Assembly: GCF_005930355.1 (NCBI RefSeq)
Contig: NZ_VDBO01000002.1
Location: 310,001-374,000 of the forward strand
Length of the DNA: 64,000 bases
Direction of reading: 5' to 3'
From: Paenibacillus sinopodophylli
GTDB taxonomy: Bacteria > Bacillota > Bacilli > Paenibacillales > Paenibacillaceae
Shown: piece by piece, positions 1-7,394 of the stretch
How the letters are laid out: every line of letters begins with the position of its first letter
Numbering within the stretch: position 1 is the stretch's first letter
Notes under the pieces: generated by a model
The model's input: the letters and a program-made list of their open reading frames with translations, nothing else
Databases searched by the model: none
What the model was told of the DNA's origin: nothing
Position numbers and translations under genes: made by a program

Positions 1-337
1 CATGAGGATTGTCTACCTCAACACCTTCAGCACAGCCGCAGTAGCAGGAAATACCGCTCATAATATGAGCATGATCCTTCACTTCTTTGTAAAGCTCTTT
101 CGTATGAGGTGTATAATCAGACAGAAAAGCAGGTAGCTCATTATAGGACGCGGTCGTTTGCCATGTTTCCGAGCCGTGCTGATGCTCAGTGCCTGCTTTA
201 TCATCATCTGCAAGGCCGCATGCAGTGAGCAGGGTTATGAATGCGAAGGCGAGCAATAGAGCATATAAGATGCCGCGAACACGGGAGTTTTTCTGCTCTT
301 CCGCGATTTGTTCATCCGATAAGCGCTGGCGCTTCAT
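1..337 (-). CDS. PCYCGC-motif lipoprotein, 3' end outside window
   Basis: This gene reads leftward from an ATG at 337-335 and runs off the window edge. The visible 112 residues start MKRQRLSDEQ, then show a hydrophobic stretch (about residues 22-38) ending in LLTACG, a lipobox-like site that predicts a lipid-anchored exported protein. After a polar linker comes ISCYCGCAEG, the cysteine signature of the PCYCGC family, whose function is unknown to me. Its start codon overlaps the stop of the upstream thioredoxin gene as TGATG, so the two are probably translationally coupled. Cysteine-rich lipoprotein plus membrane thioredoxin suggests extracytoplasmic thiol or metal chemistry, but that is inference. 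The family call rests on the CYCGC motif and N-terminal architecture only. Confidence 0.8.
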   Translation of the reverse strand, partial: MKRQRLSDEQIAEEQKNSRVRGILYALLLAFAFITLLTACGLADDDKAGTEHQHGSETWQTTASYNELPAFLSDYTPHTKELYKEVKDHAHIMSGISCYCGCAEGVEVDNPH

Positions 338-852
338 CAATTGGCTTCAGCTCCTGAATATTTGTTGAAGAAAGCTTTGAAATCGTCTAAGCTGTAGCCG
401 GTTGTCCCTTCCTCCGCCAGTCCGCCCTCAAGCTTGTCGATTTGGACGCCGTCTTTGAAGTATGCTAAAGTCGGAGTGTATTCAACAGCGTACTTGTTGA
501 AATAAGAAGGGAATTCTCTTAAATTGAACTGGGGCAAATCAATGCCGAGCTCATCGACAAGCGGCATCAGCTGCGGCGTTGTTTTCTGGCAGTGCGGGCA
601 ATCGGAAGCGAACAGATACACGAAGAAATCTTCTTTGTCAGCAACCTTCTTGTCCAATACGGCCGGCAATATGATATTCTGGTAGTTAGGATCATTGAGC
701 TGCTTGCGTGTTGCAGGGTTGAGCTCCGAGACTGGCTTGTCATACAGGGCGTTCACTTTACCGCTGTTATTCAGGATGAAGATAAAACCGAATAATAATA
801 CGACGATACCGATATACACATAGATCATTTTGACTTTTTGTTTCTTTTTCAT
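337..852 (-). CDS. membrane-anchored thioredoxin-like protein
   Basis: A 171-residue protein with one N-terminal transmembrane segment (about residues 10-28) and an extracytoplasmic thioredoxin fold. The redox motif is CPHC at residues 85-88 and the conserved cis-proline follows in EYTPTLAYF (about 125-132). It probably acts as a thiol-disulfide oxidoreductase on the outer face of the membrane. A TTG lies 18 bases upstream in frame, but the ATG at 852 is preferred because GGAGG lies about 11 bases before it and the TTG overlaps that ribosome site. The stop overlaps the start of the PCYCGC lipoprotein gene by one base (TGATG). The physiological partner is not evident; it could also be a bacteriocin- or heme-related thioredoxin. 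Confidence 0.88.
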   Translation of the reverse strand: MKKKQKVKMIYVYIGIVVLLFGFIFILNNSGKVNALYDKPVSELNPATRKQLNDPNYQNIILPAVLDKKVADKEDFFVYLFASDCPHCQKTTPQLMPLVDELGIDLPQFNLREFPSYFNKYAVEYTPTLAYFKDGVQIDKLEGGLAEEGTTGYSLDDFKAFFNKYSGAEAN

Positions 853-993
853 AAATGTGGCTACCTCCAAGACGAATTAATAGTGGACTAGCTCAAGAAG
901 AAAGCCTATCCTTACTTTTATATATTATATAACAAAGTTGCATCAGTATGTAAGGGCAATGACAACGAAGAGAATTGGCAGGGGGAACTTAGC

Positions 994-2655
994 ATGATCG
1001 GCAATTTGCCGCGTAATTTCACGGATAAAATGGAAAAAATACTCGGAGAAGAATTTGACAAGTTTATGTCATCTTACGACGCGCCAAGGGTATATGGATT
1101 GCGAATCAATCGGCTAAAGCTGGATGTCGAGCAGTGGAAAGAGCTGGCACCGATGAGTGCGGGGACGCGTCCAATCCCTTGGACTCCTGATGGCTTGTAT
1201 TATGCGGAAGGTGCACGTCCAGGCAAGCATCCGCATTATCATGCGGGGCTCTATTATATTCAAGAGCCAAGTGCGATGGCGCCTGTTGAATTGCTGGACG
1301 TGCAGCCAGGGCAGCGCGTGCTTGATTTATGTGCGGCTCCAGGCGGGAAGTCGACGCAGATTGCTGCAAAGCTGCAAGGGAAGGGCGTATTGGTAGCCAA
1401 TGACAACGCTCGTGAAAGAACGAAGGTATTGGCCAAAAATATCGAGCTTGCTGGTGTGCGGAACGCGGTTGTCTTGAATGAAGAGCCTGAAGCGATTGCG
1501 GGCCCATTCTCACAATGGTTCGACCGTATTCTTATCGATGCGCCTTGCTCGGGAGAAGGCATGTTCCGTAAGGATGAGACCATGATTACCGAATGGGAGA
1601 AGCATTCCATAGCACGCTGCTCAGTGATGCAGCACGATATTCTGAGGACTGCGGCGGCTATGCTCGTACCAGGAGGCAGGATGGTCTATTCGACATGCAC
1701 CTTCTCGCCGGAAGAAAACGAGCAGCAGATTGCCCGATTCCTGAGTGAGCATCCTGATTTTTATGTTATTGCTGCTCCTTTTCATGATGGTTGGGCAGCC
1801 GGAAGGGCAGATCTGGCGGGTGAAAACACGATGCTGGGCGATGAACGTCTGCAAAGCATCAATGGTACCGTAAGGCTATGGCCGCATCGTCTTGACGGTG
1901 AAGGCCATTATGCAGCTGTGCTTGGCCGCAGCGGCGGGGAGCGAGAGATTTCTGGGAGTAGCGTTGAAGTACTCGCTGCAGCAACGCAACCGCATATGCA
2001 AGCTGGACAAACGGCCGGCAGGCTGAAGCGTAACGCTTCAAGCAGCGCAGGCAAGCAACGCGAGAAGATACCTGATGCAAGGGAAGAGCGCCGAGCCGCA
2101 AAACGACAAACAAGGCAGGATTGGTTGAGTGCAGGTGTAGAGCGAAATGTCAAGAAACGTATAGCTGCGCAAGGCCGTGATGGGGCTGCAGCACATGCGC
2201 AGCAGGAAGCAAGTCCTGAGCAGCTCTGGTACCAATTCGCTGAGCAATTTGCAGTAAACGCTTTGAGCTGGCCGGGTGTGGTTGTTGCTTTCGGCTCACG
2301 CGTCTATATACAGCCAGCTGATTTGCCTTCACTGGACGGACTTCGTGTCGTAAGAGCTGGCTGGTACGTCGGCGAAGCAGTCAAAAACCGCTTTGAGCCG
2401 TCGCACCCGCTTGCAATGGGACTTGCGCAGGAAGAAGCTGTGCGCTCTATGAATTGGAGAAGTGACGATGAGCAGACGCTGCGCTTTCTGAAGGGGGAGA
2501 CGCTGTTCGCCGCGGAATCGGAAATCAAGCTTCAGCCTGGCGCATCAACCAACGGATATGTATTGATTTGTACGGATGGATTCCCGATCGGATGGGGCAA
2601 ATATGCAAGTGGTATGATCAAGAACGAGCTGCCAGCAGGATGGAGATGGATGTAG
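994..2655 (+). CDS. rsmF: RsmF-type rRNA (cytosine-C5) methyltransferase
   Basis: A 553-residue NOL1/NOP2/Sun-family methyltransferase that uses S-adenosylmethionine to make m5C in rRNA. Visible motifs are the SAM-binding VLDLCAAPGGKST (about 108-120), DAPCSGEGMF with Cys185, and YSTCTFSPEENE with Cys235. The two cysteines are the release and nucleophile pair of the family. Residues about 310-400 form a charged low-complexity linker rich in Arg, Lys and Ala. The C-terminal 150 residues resemble the RsmF-specific RNA-binding (PUA-like) domains. It starts at ATG 994 after GGGGGAAC. The next gene begins two bases after its stop, so it forms an operon with another rRNA modification enzyme. Which cytosine is modified cannot be read from sequence. 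Confidence 0.9.
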   Translation: MIGNLPRNFTDKMEKILGEEFDKFMSSYDAPRVYGLRINRLKLDVEQWKELAPMSAGTRPIPWTPDGLYYAEGARPGKHPHYHAGLYYIQEPSAMAPVELLDVQPGQRVLDLCAAPGGKSTQIAAKLQGKGVLVANDNARERTKVLAKNIELAGVRNAVVLNEEPEAIAGPFSQWFDRILIDAPCSGEGMFRKDETMITEWEKHSIARCSVMQHDILRTAAAMLVPGGRMVYSTCTFSPEENEQQIARFLSEHPDFYVIAAPFHDGWAAGRADLAGENTMLGDERLQSINGTVRLWPHRLDGEGHYAAVLGRSGGEREISGSSVEVLAAATQPHMQAGQTAGRLKRNASSSAGKQREKIPDAREERRAAKRQTRQDWLSAGVERNVKKRIAAQGRDGAAAHAQQEASPEQLWYQFAEQFAVNALSWPGVVVAFGSRVYIQPADLPSLDGLRVVRAGWYVGEAVKNRFEPSHPLAMGLAQEEAVRSMNWRSDDEQTLRFLKGETLFAAESEIKLQPGASTNGYVLICTDGFPIGWGKYASGMIKNELPAGWRWM

Positions 2656-2656
2656 C

Positions 2657-3409
2657 ATGGGGAAAAGGATAAGGGTGGACAAGCTGCTCGCTCATATGGG
2701 ACTGGGCACGCGCAGTGAAATAAAAAGAGCAGTAAAGTTTGGGTTAGTTCAGGTGGATGGTCGTTTGATCAAAGACAGCGGACTCATTGTTGATCCTGAC
2801 AGCAATGAAGTTAAGTATGATGGTACACCGGTTGTATACCGGGATATCGTATATTTCATGCTGAATAAGCCTCAGGGTGTCATCTCTGCGACAGAGGATA
2901 GCCGTGAACGTACAGTTATTGACCTGCTGGAGCCGAATGATCGATTGCGTGATCCGTTTCCCGTCGGCAGGCTGGACAAGGATACGGTCGGTTTGCTGCT
3001 GCTGACGAATGACGGACAGCTCGCACATGAGCTGCTGTCACCGCGAAAGCATGTTGCCAAAACTTATGAAGCACTTGTACAGGGCGAGGTTGGCGATGAT
3101 GACATCCTAGCCTTTAAGGGTGGTGTGACCTTGGATGACGGCTATGCGACGATGCCTGCCGAGCTTGTCATTGAACGGCGAGAGCAGCGTGACGATGGTG
3201 TGTATTCGAGCATATCGCTTACGATCATGGAAGGGAAATTCCATCAAGTCAAGCGCATGTTTGAAGCGGTTGGCAAGCAAGTTGTTTTTTTGAAAAGGGT
3301 TTCGATGGGCGCGCTTGTGCTTGATGAATCGCTGCTTGAGGGCTCCTATCGGGAATTGACCGATGCGGAAGTGGAATTGCTTCGCTCCCATAAGCGAACG
3401 GTGGAGTAA
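2657..3409 (+). CDS. RsuA/RluB-family rRNA pseudouridine synthase
   Basis: A 250-residue enzyme isomerising uridine to pseudouridine in ribosomal RNA. An S4-like RNA-binding domain occupies residues 1-60 (RIRVDKLLAHMGLGTRSEIK). The catalytic domain carries FMLNKPQGVISA and GRLDKDTVGLLLLTNDG, where Asp107 is the expected catalytic aspartate. KFHQVKRMFEAVG near residue 195 is another family signature. The ATG lies two bases after the stop of the m5C methyltransferase gene, indicating translational linkage. The family includes both 16S (RsuA) and 23S (RluB/RluE/RluF) enzymes; length and the S4 domain fit RsuA best but do not prove the target. No terminator follows before the HAD gene. Confidence 0.9.
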   Translation: MGKRIRVDKLLAHMGLGTRSEIKRAVKFGLVQVDGRLIKDSGLIVDPDSNEVKYDGTPVVYRDIVYFMLNKPQGVISATEDSRERTVIDLLEPNDRLRDPFPVGRLDKDTVGLLLLTNDGQLAHELLSPRKHVAKTYEALVQGEVGDDDILAFKGGVTLDDGYATMPAELVIERREQRDDGVYSSISLTIMEGKFHQVKRMFEAVGKQVVFLKRVSMGALVLDESLLEGSYRELTDAEVELLRSHKRTVE

Positions 3410-3482
3410 TCCAGCTCCTGAAGCAGTTTGAATAGAAATAGATAGAGAGAACAAAATAAGAGACAGAAGTAGGAGTGAGAGA

Positions 3483-4280
3483 ATGAGCTTGCAGTATGAC
3501 TTAATTGCTTTGGATGTAGACGGAACACTGCTTACAGACGATCATGTGCTAACAGAGGAAATTCGAAATTCCGTTCAGGAGGCTGCGGATAGAGGTGCGC
3601 AGATTGTTCTGTGTACAGGCAGAGGGCCTTCAGGAGCATTGCCGATTCTGAAAGAGTTAGGACTCAGCGGTACGGTAATTACGCATAATGGAGCGGCCAC
3701 AATCAATGCGGATGATCATTCAATTGTTCACCAATTTGATATGATTCCTGAGCATTTGCTCCGTTATGTTAGTTATTGCAGAGATAACGGCATACATTTT
3801 GATTTGAATACAGCTTTCGGAATGATGGTGGAGAGTATAACCCCGGATGCAGAGGTTATGTATGGGCATTATCAGGCTAAGCCAGCCATTCAAGACTTTC
3901 GCTTAGGATTGCCAAGCGGACTTGTGAAATTTACAGCGTTTGGTTCGAAGGAAAAGATGGATGAGGTGCAGGCTGAATGGGCTGGCTGGTCTTCGGAGCT
4001 GCATTTCATTCGCAGCGGTGATTTCTTCATCGATATCCATCATGCAGAGGCTAGTAAAGGCAAAGCATTGCAGCAGCTTGCTGACATTAGAGGGATTGAT
4101 CGCAGCCGTATTCTAGCCATTGGCAATTATTATAATGATATTACGATGCTTGAATTTGCAGGAATGGGTATAGCGATGGGCAATTCACCTGATGAAGTGA
4201 AAAGCGCAGCAGATGCAGTTACTTTTCCAAACAGTGAGGACGGCGTCGCCAAGGCGCTTCGTGAATATGCATGGCTTTAA
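3483..4280 (+). CDS. Cof-type HAD phosphatase
   Basis: A 265-residue haloacid dehalogenase-superfamily hydrolase of the Cof/YidA class, expected to dephosphorylate sugar phosphates or nucleotides with Mg2+. Motif I is DVDGTLL with nucleophile Asp11 and acid/base Asp13; motif II is LCTGRG; the C2 cap lies between about residues 85 and 185. Motif IV reads IGNYYNDITML, where most relatives have GD rather than GN at its start, so one Mg2+ ligand position is altered. AGGAGTGAGAGA precedes the ATG. A strong hairpin terminator ends the unit right after the stop. Natural substrate unknown. Confidence 0.88.
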   Translation: MSLQYDLIALDVDGTLLTDDHVLTEEIRNSVQEAADRGAQIVLCTGRGPSGALPILKELGLSGTVITHNGAATINADDHSIVHQFDMIPEHLLRYVSYCRDNGIHFDLNTAFGMMVESITPDAEVMYGHYQAKPAIQDFRLGLPSGLVKFTAFGSKEKMDEVQAEWAGWSSELHFIRSGDFFIDIHHAEASKGKALQQLADIRGIDRSRILAIGNYYNDITMLEFAGMGIAMGNSPDEVKSAADAVTFPNSEDGVAKALREYAWL

Positions 4281-4283
4281 CAT

Positions 4284-4322
4284 AAAAAACGGCCTGAGGC
4301 TTAAGCCTCGGGCCGTTTTTTA
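4284..4322. terminator. bidirectional terminator after HAD gene
   Basis: A 17-bp stem with one G-T pair (arms built on ACGGCCTGAGGC and GCCTCGGGCCGT, loop TTAA), flanked by A-runs on the left and T-runs on the right. It can terminate both the HAD gene and the small minus-strand sporulation gene that converges on it. Confidence 0.93.
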
Positions 4323-4343
4323 TTATCGCTTAGATGAGTGTGA

Positions 4344-4436
4344 CTAATAAAGGACGGATTTGGATATGATTACCAGAAGAATGAACAATACCAAAATTAC
4401 GCCTAATGACGTAAAGCCTCCATGTACACCGGACAT
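4344..4436 (-). CDS. YjcZ-family sporulation micro-protein
   Basis: A 30-codon gene. The product begins MSGVHGGFTSLGVI and continues as one hydrophobic helix (VLFILLVII) ending SKSVLY. A glycine-rich N-terminus followed by a FxLIVVLFILLxII-type helix is characteristic of the YjcZ / small spore coat assembly (SscA-like) family, usually 25-50 residues. AGGGGGAATAAGC gives a good ribosome site before the ATG. About 80 bases upstream is CATATAATA, which fits the -10 of mother-cell sigma factors (CATAnnnTA) or a sigma-A TATAAT, without a convincing -35. It ends at the shared terminator 4284-4322. Most gene callers would miss it by length; the family call rests on hydrophobic pattern and size. Confidence 0.78.
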   Translation of the reverse strand: MSGVHGGFTSLGVILVLFILLVIISKSVLY

Positions 4437-4685
4437 GCTTATTCCCCCTAAATGATTGGATTTCCGACTCCGAGTTGTAAGCTGTAAGGCCGATCTCTCG
4501 TCGTTCGGTATACCGTATTATATGTGTAATGACCTAGAGCGATTGGACATTTGTCTCGGGTGCCCGATATTTGGGCTTTCGTCTCGGCAATTGGTAGAAC
4601 AGCTCGGAACATGTATCTCGGAGATGTTTGGGGCTGATGGCAATTAGTCTTTGGATAAAAAGATGGCTAACCCTTCAACAATGGA
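4437..4685. other. intergenic, short TCTCGG direct repeats, no gene supported
   Basis: About 250 bases between the YjcZ-type gene and the helicase terminator. The only structure seen is a degenerate direct repeat in which TTTGTCTCGG (about 4550) and TTTCGTCTCGG (about 4578) recur, followed by further CTCGG words, plus a small GCCC/GGGC hairpin and the 10-bp palindrome CGGTATACCG near 4505. The 63-codon open frame at 4456-4647 has no convincing ribosome site or recognisable sequence. Confidence 0.5.
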
Positions 4686-4730
4686 AAAGGCCGATCCCGG
4701 CAAGCTATTAGCTTGCTGAGATCGGCCTTT
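4686..4730 (-). terminator. terminator of the helicase gene
   Basis: Perfect outer arms AAAGGCCGATC and GATCGGCCTTT, with an inner GGCAAGC/GCTTGCT pairing and loop TATTA, immediately after the helicase stop on the minus strand. The T-run on that strand is short (about four). Confidence 0.88.
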
Positions 4731-4738
4731 CTCTGTTA

Positions 4739-6550
4739 TTAGCGGCTGCGTCCGCCGCCGCGCGGCTTATTGCCGGTGTTCCCACCACGTGTGCTGCTGC
4801 TGCGACCTCCAGATGGAGCGCCGCTGCGTCCGCCAGCTGGAGCATTCCCGCGGCTTCCACCGCGTCCGCCGCCTTTGCCGCGTGGAGCACCGCCGCGTTC
4901 GCTGCGTTCAACGGTTGCTTTCATATCCTTCCGTGTTGCTTCCCACGGACTATCTACCTTTGTTGCTGCACGGCCTGCTGCATGCTCAGCACCGCGAGGA
5001 GCGCCGAAGCCGCCGCTGCGTGCCCCTCCGCGAGGCGAGCTTGCGCGATTCTCTGACCGCGGGCTGCTGCTGCGGCTTACTGAGCGTTCACCGCCACGGT
5101 TGCCTGCACGTTCAGCGCCTTCATTCTCGAAACGCTCGCCGCGACGAGCAGCCCAGCCTGATGTTTCGCCAGCAGGTGCTGAAGCTTCGCCGCGAACCTC
5201 TGCGGTTCTACCTGTGCGTTTACCTGAAGCTGCTGCAGGACGGAACGTCTCGCGCTGGCCTCTGCGTCCGCCTGGCTTGGCACCTCGATCAGATGCTCCC
5301 GAACGGTCACGTCCACGACGTCCGCCTTCTGCCTGCTTGGTGCCCGCTCCGCGAGTGCTGCCTTTGCCAGCAGCGCTGCTGCGGCTTCTGTCAGGACGCT
5401 CGCCGCTCTGTGCACGTACGGATGTTTCATTGCCTTCACCGTCAATGGCACGGCGAGTAAGCTTGGCATTAATGCTCTGCTCGATAAGCAGAAGATGATT
5501 CTTGTCATATGGCGTTGCAAGCGTAATGGCTGCGCCGTCTTGTCCCGCGCGGCCTGTTCGACCGATACGGTGAATGTACAGCTCACCGTCCTGAGGGACG
5601 TCGTAGTTGTATACGTGGGTAACGCCTTCAACATCAAGTCCGCGTGCCGCAACGTCAGTCGCTACTAGAACCTGCAAGCGCGCGTCACGGAACCGTTTCA
5701 TGACCTGCTCACGCTTGGCCTGTGTCAGGTCGCCGTGCAGCTCATCCGATTCAATGCCGAGCTCTTGAAGCTCTTTGTTCAGCTTCTTGGCGCGAACCTT
5801 CGTTCGGCAGAAGATAACGGCAAGATAGGGCTGATGGCGCTCAAGCAAATGAACAAGAGCCTGCTGCTTGCTTCGGTCAGTTGTCTCATAGACGATCTGG
5901 GTAATACTGTCCAGCGTTACATTCGTACTGCGTACGCGAATGTCAACGGGAGTCCTCATGTAGTCGGCTGCCAACTTGCGAATTGCGTCAGGCATCGTTG
6001 CCGAGAATAGCATGGTTTGGCGTGCTTTCGGCGTTTGGGTAATAATACTCTCTACATCCGGCAAGAAGCCCATATGAAGCATCTGATCAGCTTCATCGAG
6101 AACGAGCATTTGCAGCTTGCCGAGGCTTACCGTTTCGCGCTTCATATGGTCGATTAGACGACCTGGCGTAGCCACAACGATATGCGGGGAGCGTTGAAGC
6201 TTACGGATTTGAGCGTCAACATCCTGTCCGCCATAAGCAGCCAGTACGCTTACGCCTACAGCAGGTGCGAGTTTTTTGAGCTCGCTCGTTATTTGAATGG
6301 CAAGCTCCCTTGTCGGTGTAAGAATGAGGGCTTGCACCTGTTCTTTTTCTATATTAATCCGTTGCAGAATAGGCAACGCAAACGCGATCGTTTTGCCGGT
6401 GCCTGTTTGTGCTTGCGCGATGACGTCCTGTCCATTGAGCAGGAGCGGGATCGCTTGCTTTTGAACCGGGGTCGGCTCGGTAATTCCGTCTTGTTGAAGC
6501 AGTTCGCTCAGCTTGGGAATGATACCCAAAGCGTTAAATGCGTTAGACAT
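4739..6550 (-). CDS. DEAD-box RNA helicase with long RGG tail
   Basis: A 603-residue ATP-dependent RNA helicase of the CshA/DeaD type, expected to unwind RNA in ribosome assembly, mRNA decay and cold adaptation. The core runs over residues 1-370: Q motif (EPTPVQKQAIP), Walker A AQTGTGKT, PTRELAIQ, TPGRLIDH, DEAD box LDEADQML, SAT motif, then ATDVAARGLDVEGVTHVYNYD and HRIGRTGRAG. The last ~215 residues are a low-complexity Arg-Gly-Ser-Ala tail with many RGG/RGA repeats ending GGRSR, presumably an unstructured RNA-binding or condensate-forming region. This makes the gene longer than CshA of B. subtilis (~500 residues). The GC-rich tail creates long spurious open frames on both strands. AAGAGGAAATGTATTA precedes the ATG. 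Confidence 0.93.
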   Translation of the reverse strand: MSNAFNALGIIPKLSELLQQDGITEPTPVQKQAIPLLLNGQDVIAQAQTGTGKTIAFALPILQRINIEKEQVQALILTPTRELAIQITSELKKLAPAVGVSVLAAYGGQDVDAQIRKLQRSPHIVVATPGRLIDHMKRETVSLGKLQMLVLDEADQMLHMGFLPDVESIITQTPKARQTMLFSATMPDAIRKLAADYMRTPVDIRVRSTNVTLDSITQIVYETTDRSKQQALVHLLERHQPYLAVIFCRTKVRAKKLNKELQELGIESDELHGDLTQAKREQVMKRFRDARLQVLVATDVAARGLDVEGVTHVYNYDVPQDGELYIHRIGRTGRAGQDGAAITLATPYDKNHLLLIEQSINAKLTRRAIDGEGNETSVRAQSGERPDRSRSSAAGKGSTRGAGTKQAEGGRRGRDRSGASDRGAKPGGRRGQRETFRPAAASGKRTGRTAEVRGEASAPAGETSGWAARRGERFENEGAERAGNRGGERSVSRSSSPRSENRASSPRGGARSGGFGAPRGAEHAAGRAATKVDSPWEATRKDMKATVERSERGGAPRGKGGGRGGSRGNAPAGGRSGAPSGGRSSSTRGGNTGNKPRGGGRSR

Positions 6551-6680
6551 TAATACATTTCCTCTTTTCGTAAATCATCATTTGATGTTAAGTATAACAG
6601 TTGTCTATATAATGTGCATCTTTACTTTGCATATGCTATGCTGGAAGACAACATTAAGAGCAGCAGAGGGATGATAGATA

Positions 6681-6875
6681 ATGAATGGAACAGAGCGTTC
6701 CCAGATCAAGGCTGGACTAGAAGTAGATATCGTGTTGAAGCAGGATCAGAGGTCAGGCAAGCTGACACAAGGGATCGTGAAAGATATATTGACCAATTCA
6801 CCTAAGCATCCTCATGGAATCAAAGTTAGACTGTCGGGTGGGCAAGTTGGCCGAGTCAAAAATATTAGAGCATAG
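6681..6875 (+). CDS. ywbE: YwbE family protein
   Basis: A 64-residue protein matching the YwbE (DUF2196) family: MNGTERSQIKAGLEVDIV, then QDQRSGKLTQGIVKDILT and HPHGIKVRLSGGQVGRVKNI. This short family looks like a single SH3/KOW-like beta barrel; its function is unknown. The ATG is chosen because GAGGGATGATAGATA precedes it and the downstream sequence matches the family from the first residue. It stands alone between the divergent helicase gene and the next small gene. Confidence 0.85.
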   Translation: MNGTERSQIKAGLEVDIVLKQDQRSGKLTQGIVKDILTNSPKHPHGIKVRLSGGQVGRVKNIRA

Positions 6876-6936
6876 ATCGAGTTGAATAGAAGGATATTTT
6901 AAAATGTAGAGATGTTTTGCGGGAAGGTGAAGGGTG

Positions 6937-7239
6937 ATGGCGTTCGGCATTAAGCGAAAAGAGATGCAAGCGTGGAAGGCAGCAGTTGCGCGCGGGGAGA
7001 TTGCTTTCCTGACGCATTACTGGCTGGATCCCCGCTTCCCGGACATGCGAACGGTGACCAAGGTGGGCTGCTCTGATATGGAGAAGCTCGCACGCTGGTG
7101 CCTCGATAATGGTCTCAATCCACGCTATATTCATGCCCGCTCAGAGTATCCACATTTTGATTTATTAGGATCTAAGCAGCGCGAGGTGCTGCGAGCGGCA
7201 AACATGCTGGATCAGCTAGAGCGTTTTGGCATGGTATGA
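6937..7239 (+). CDS. conserved small protein of unknown function
   Basis: A 100-residue protein, MAFGIKRKEMQAWKAAVARG, containing FLTHYWLDPRFPDMRTVTKV and GCSDMEKLARWCLDNGL, then HFDLLGSKQREVLR. It resembles small uncharacterised Firmicutes proteins of this length but I cannot name a function. No membrane segment or signal is present. Both GTG 6934 and ATG 6937 are in frame; the ATG is preferred because GGAAGGTGAAGGG sits just upstream. A terminator follows within 50 bases, so it is the end of its transcript. The HYW and cysteine positions could be metal-related, but this is not demonstrable. Confidence 0.78.
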   Translation: MAFGIKRKEMQAWKAAVARGEIAFLTHYWLDPRFPDMRTVTKVGCSDMEKLARWCLDNGLNPRYIHARSEYPHFDLLGSKQREVLRAANMLDQLERFGMV

Positions 7240-7263
7240 ATAAGTCAGTAGGATGAAGATGTA

Positions 7264-7288
7264 GCTGCTCATTGAGCGGCTTTTTTTT
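7264..7288 (+). terminator. rho-independent terminator
   Basis: Seven-bp stem (GCTGCTC / GAGCGGC with one T-G pair), three-base loop ATT, then eight Ts. Confidence 0.85.
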
Positions 7289-7394
7289 GTATAAAATAAC
7301 GGCTGTAAAAAGAGGTGGCTCGCAAAACCGATCTTTAGTAGAATAAGAGAATTGTTTGGAAAAGTTTTCATTTTTTATGATGGGTGAGAATAAT

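Noticed and set aside
4456..4647. 63-codon plus-strand frame
   Set aside because: No ribosome site and no family resemblance; lies in intergenic repeat-containing DNA.
4770..5498. 242-codon plus-strand open frame (and overlapping 223- and 191-codon frames nearby)
   Set aside because: These frames lie opposite or out of frame with the GC-rich RGG tail of the helicase; they are Pro/Arg/Cys-rich, lack ribosome sites and match no family. The skewed codon composition alone keeps them open.
6614..6805. 63-codon frame overlapping ywbE
   Set aside because: Out of frame with the recognised YwbE protein and without a ribosome site.
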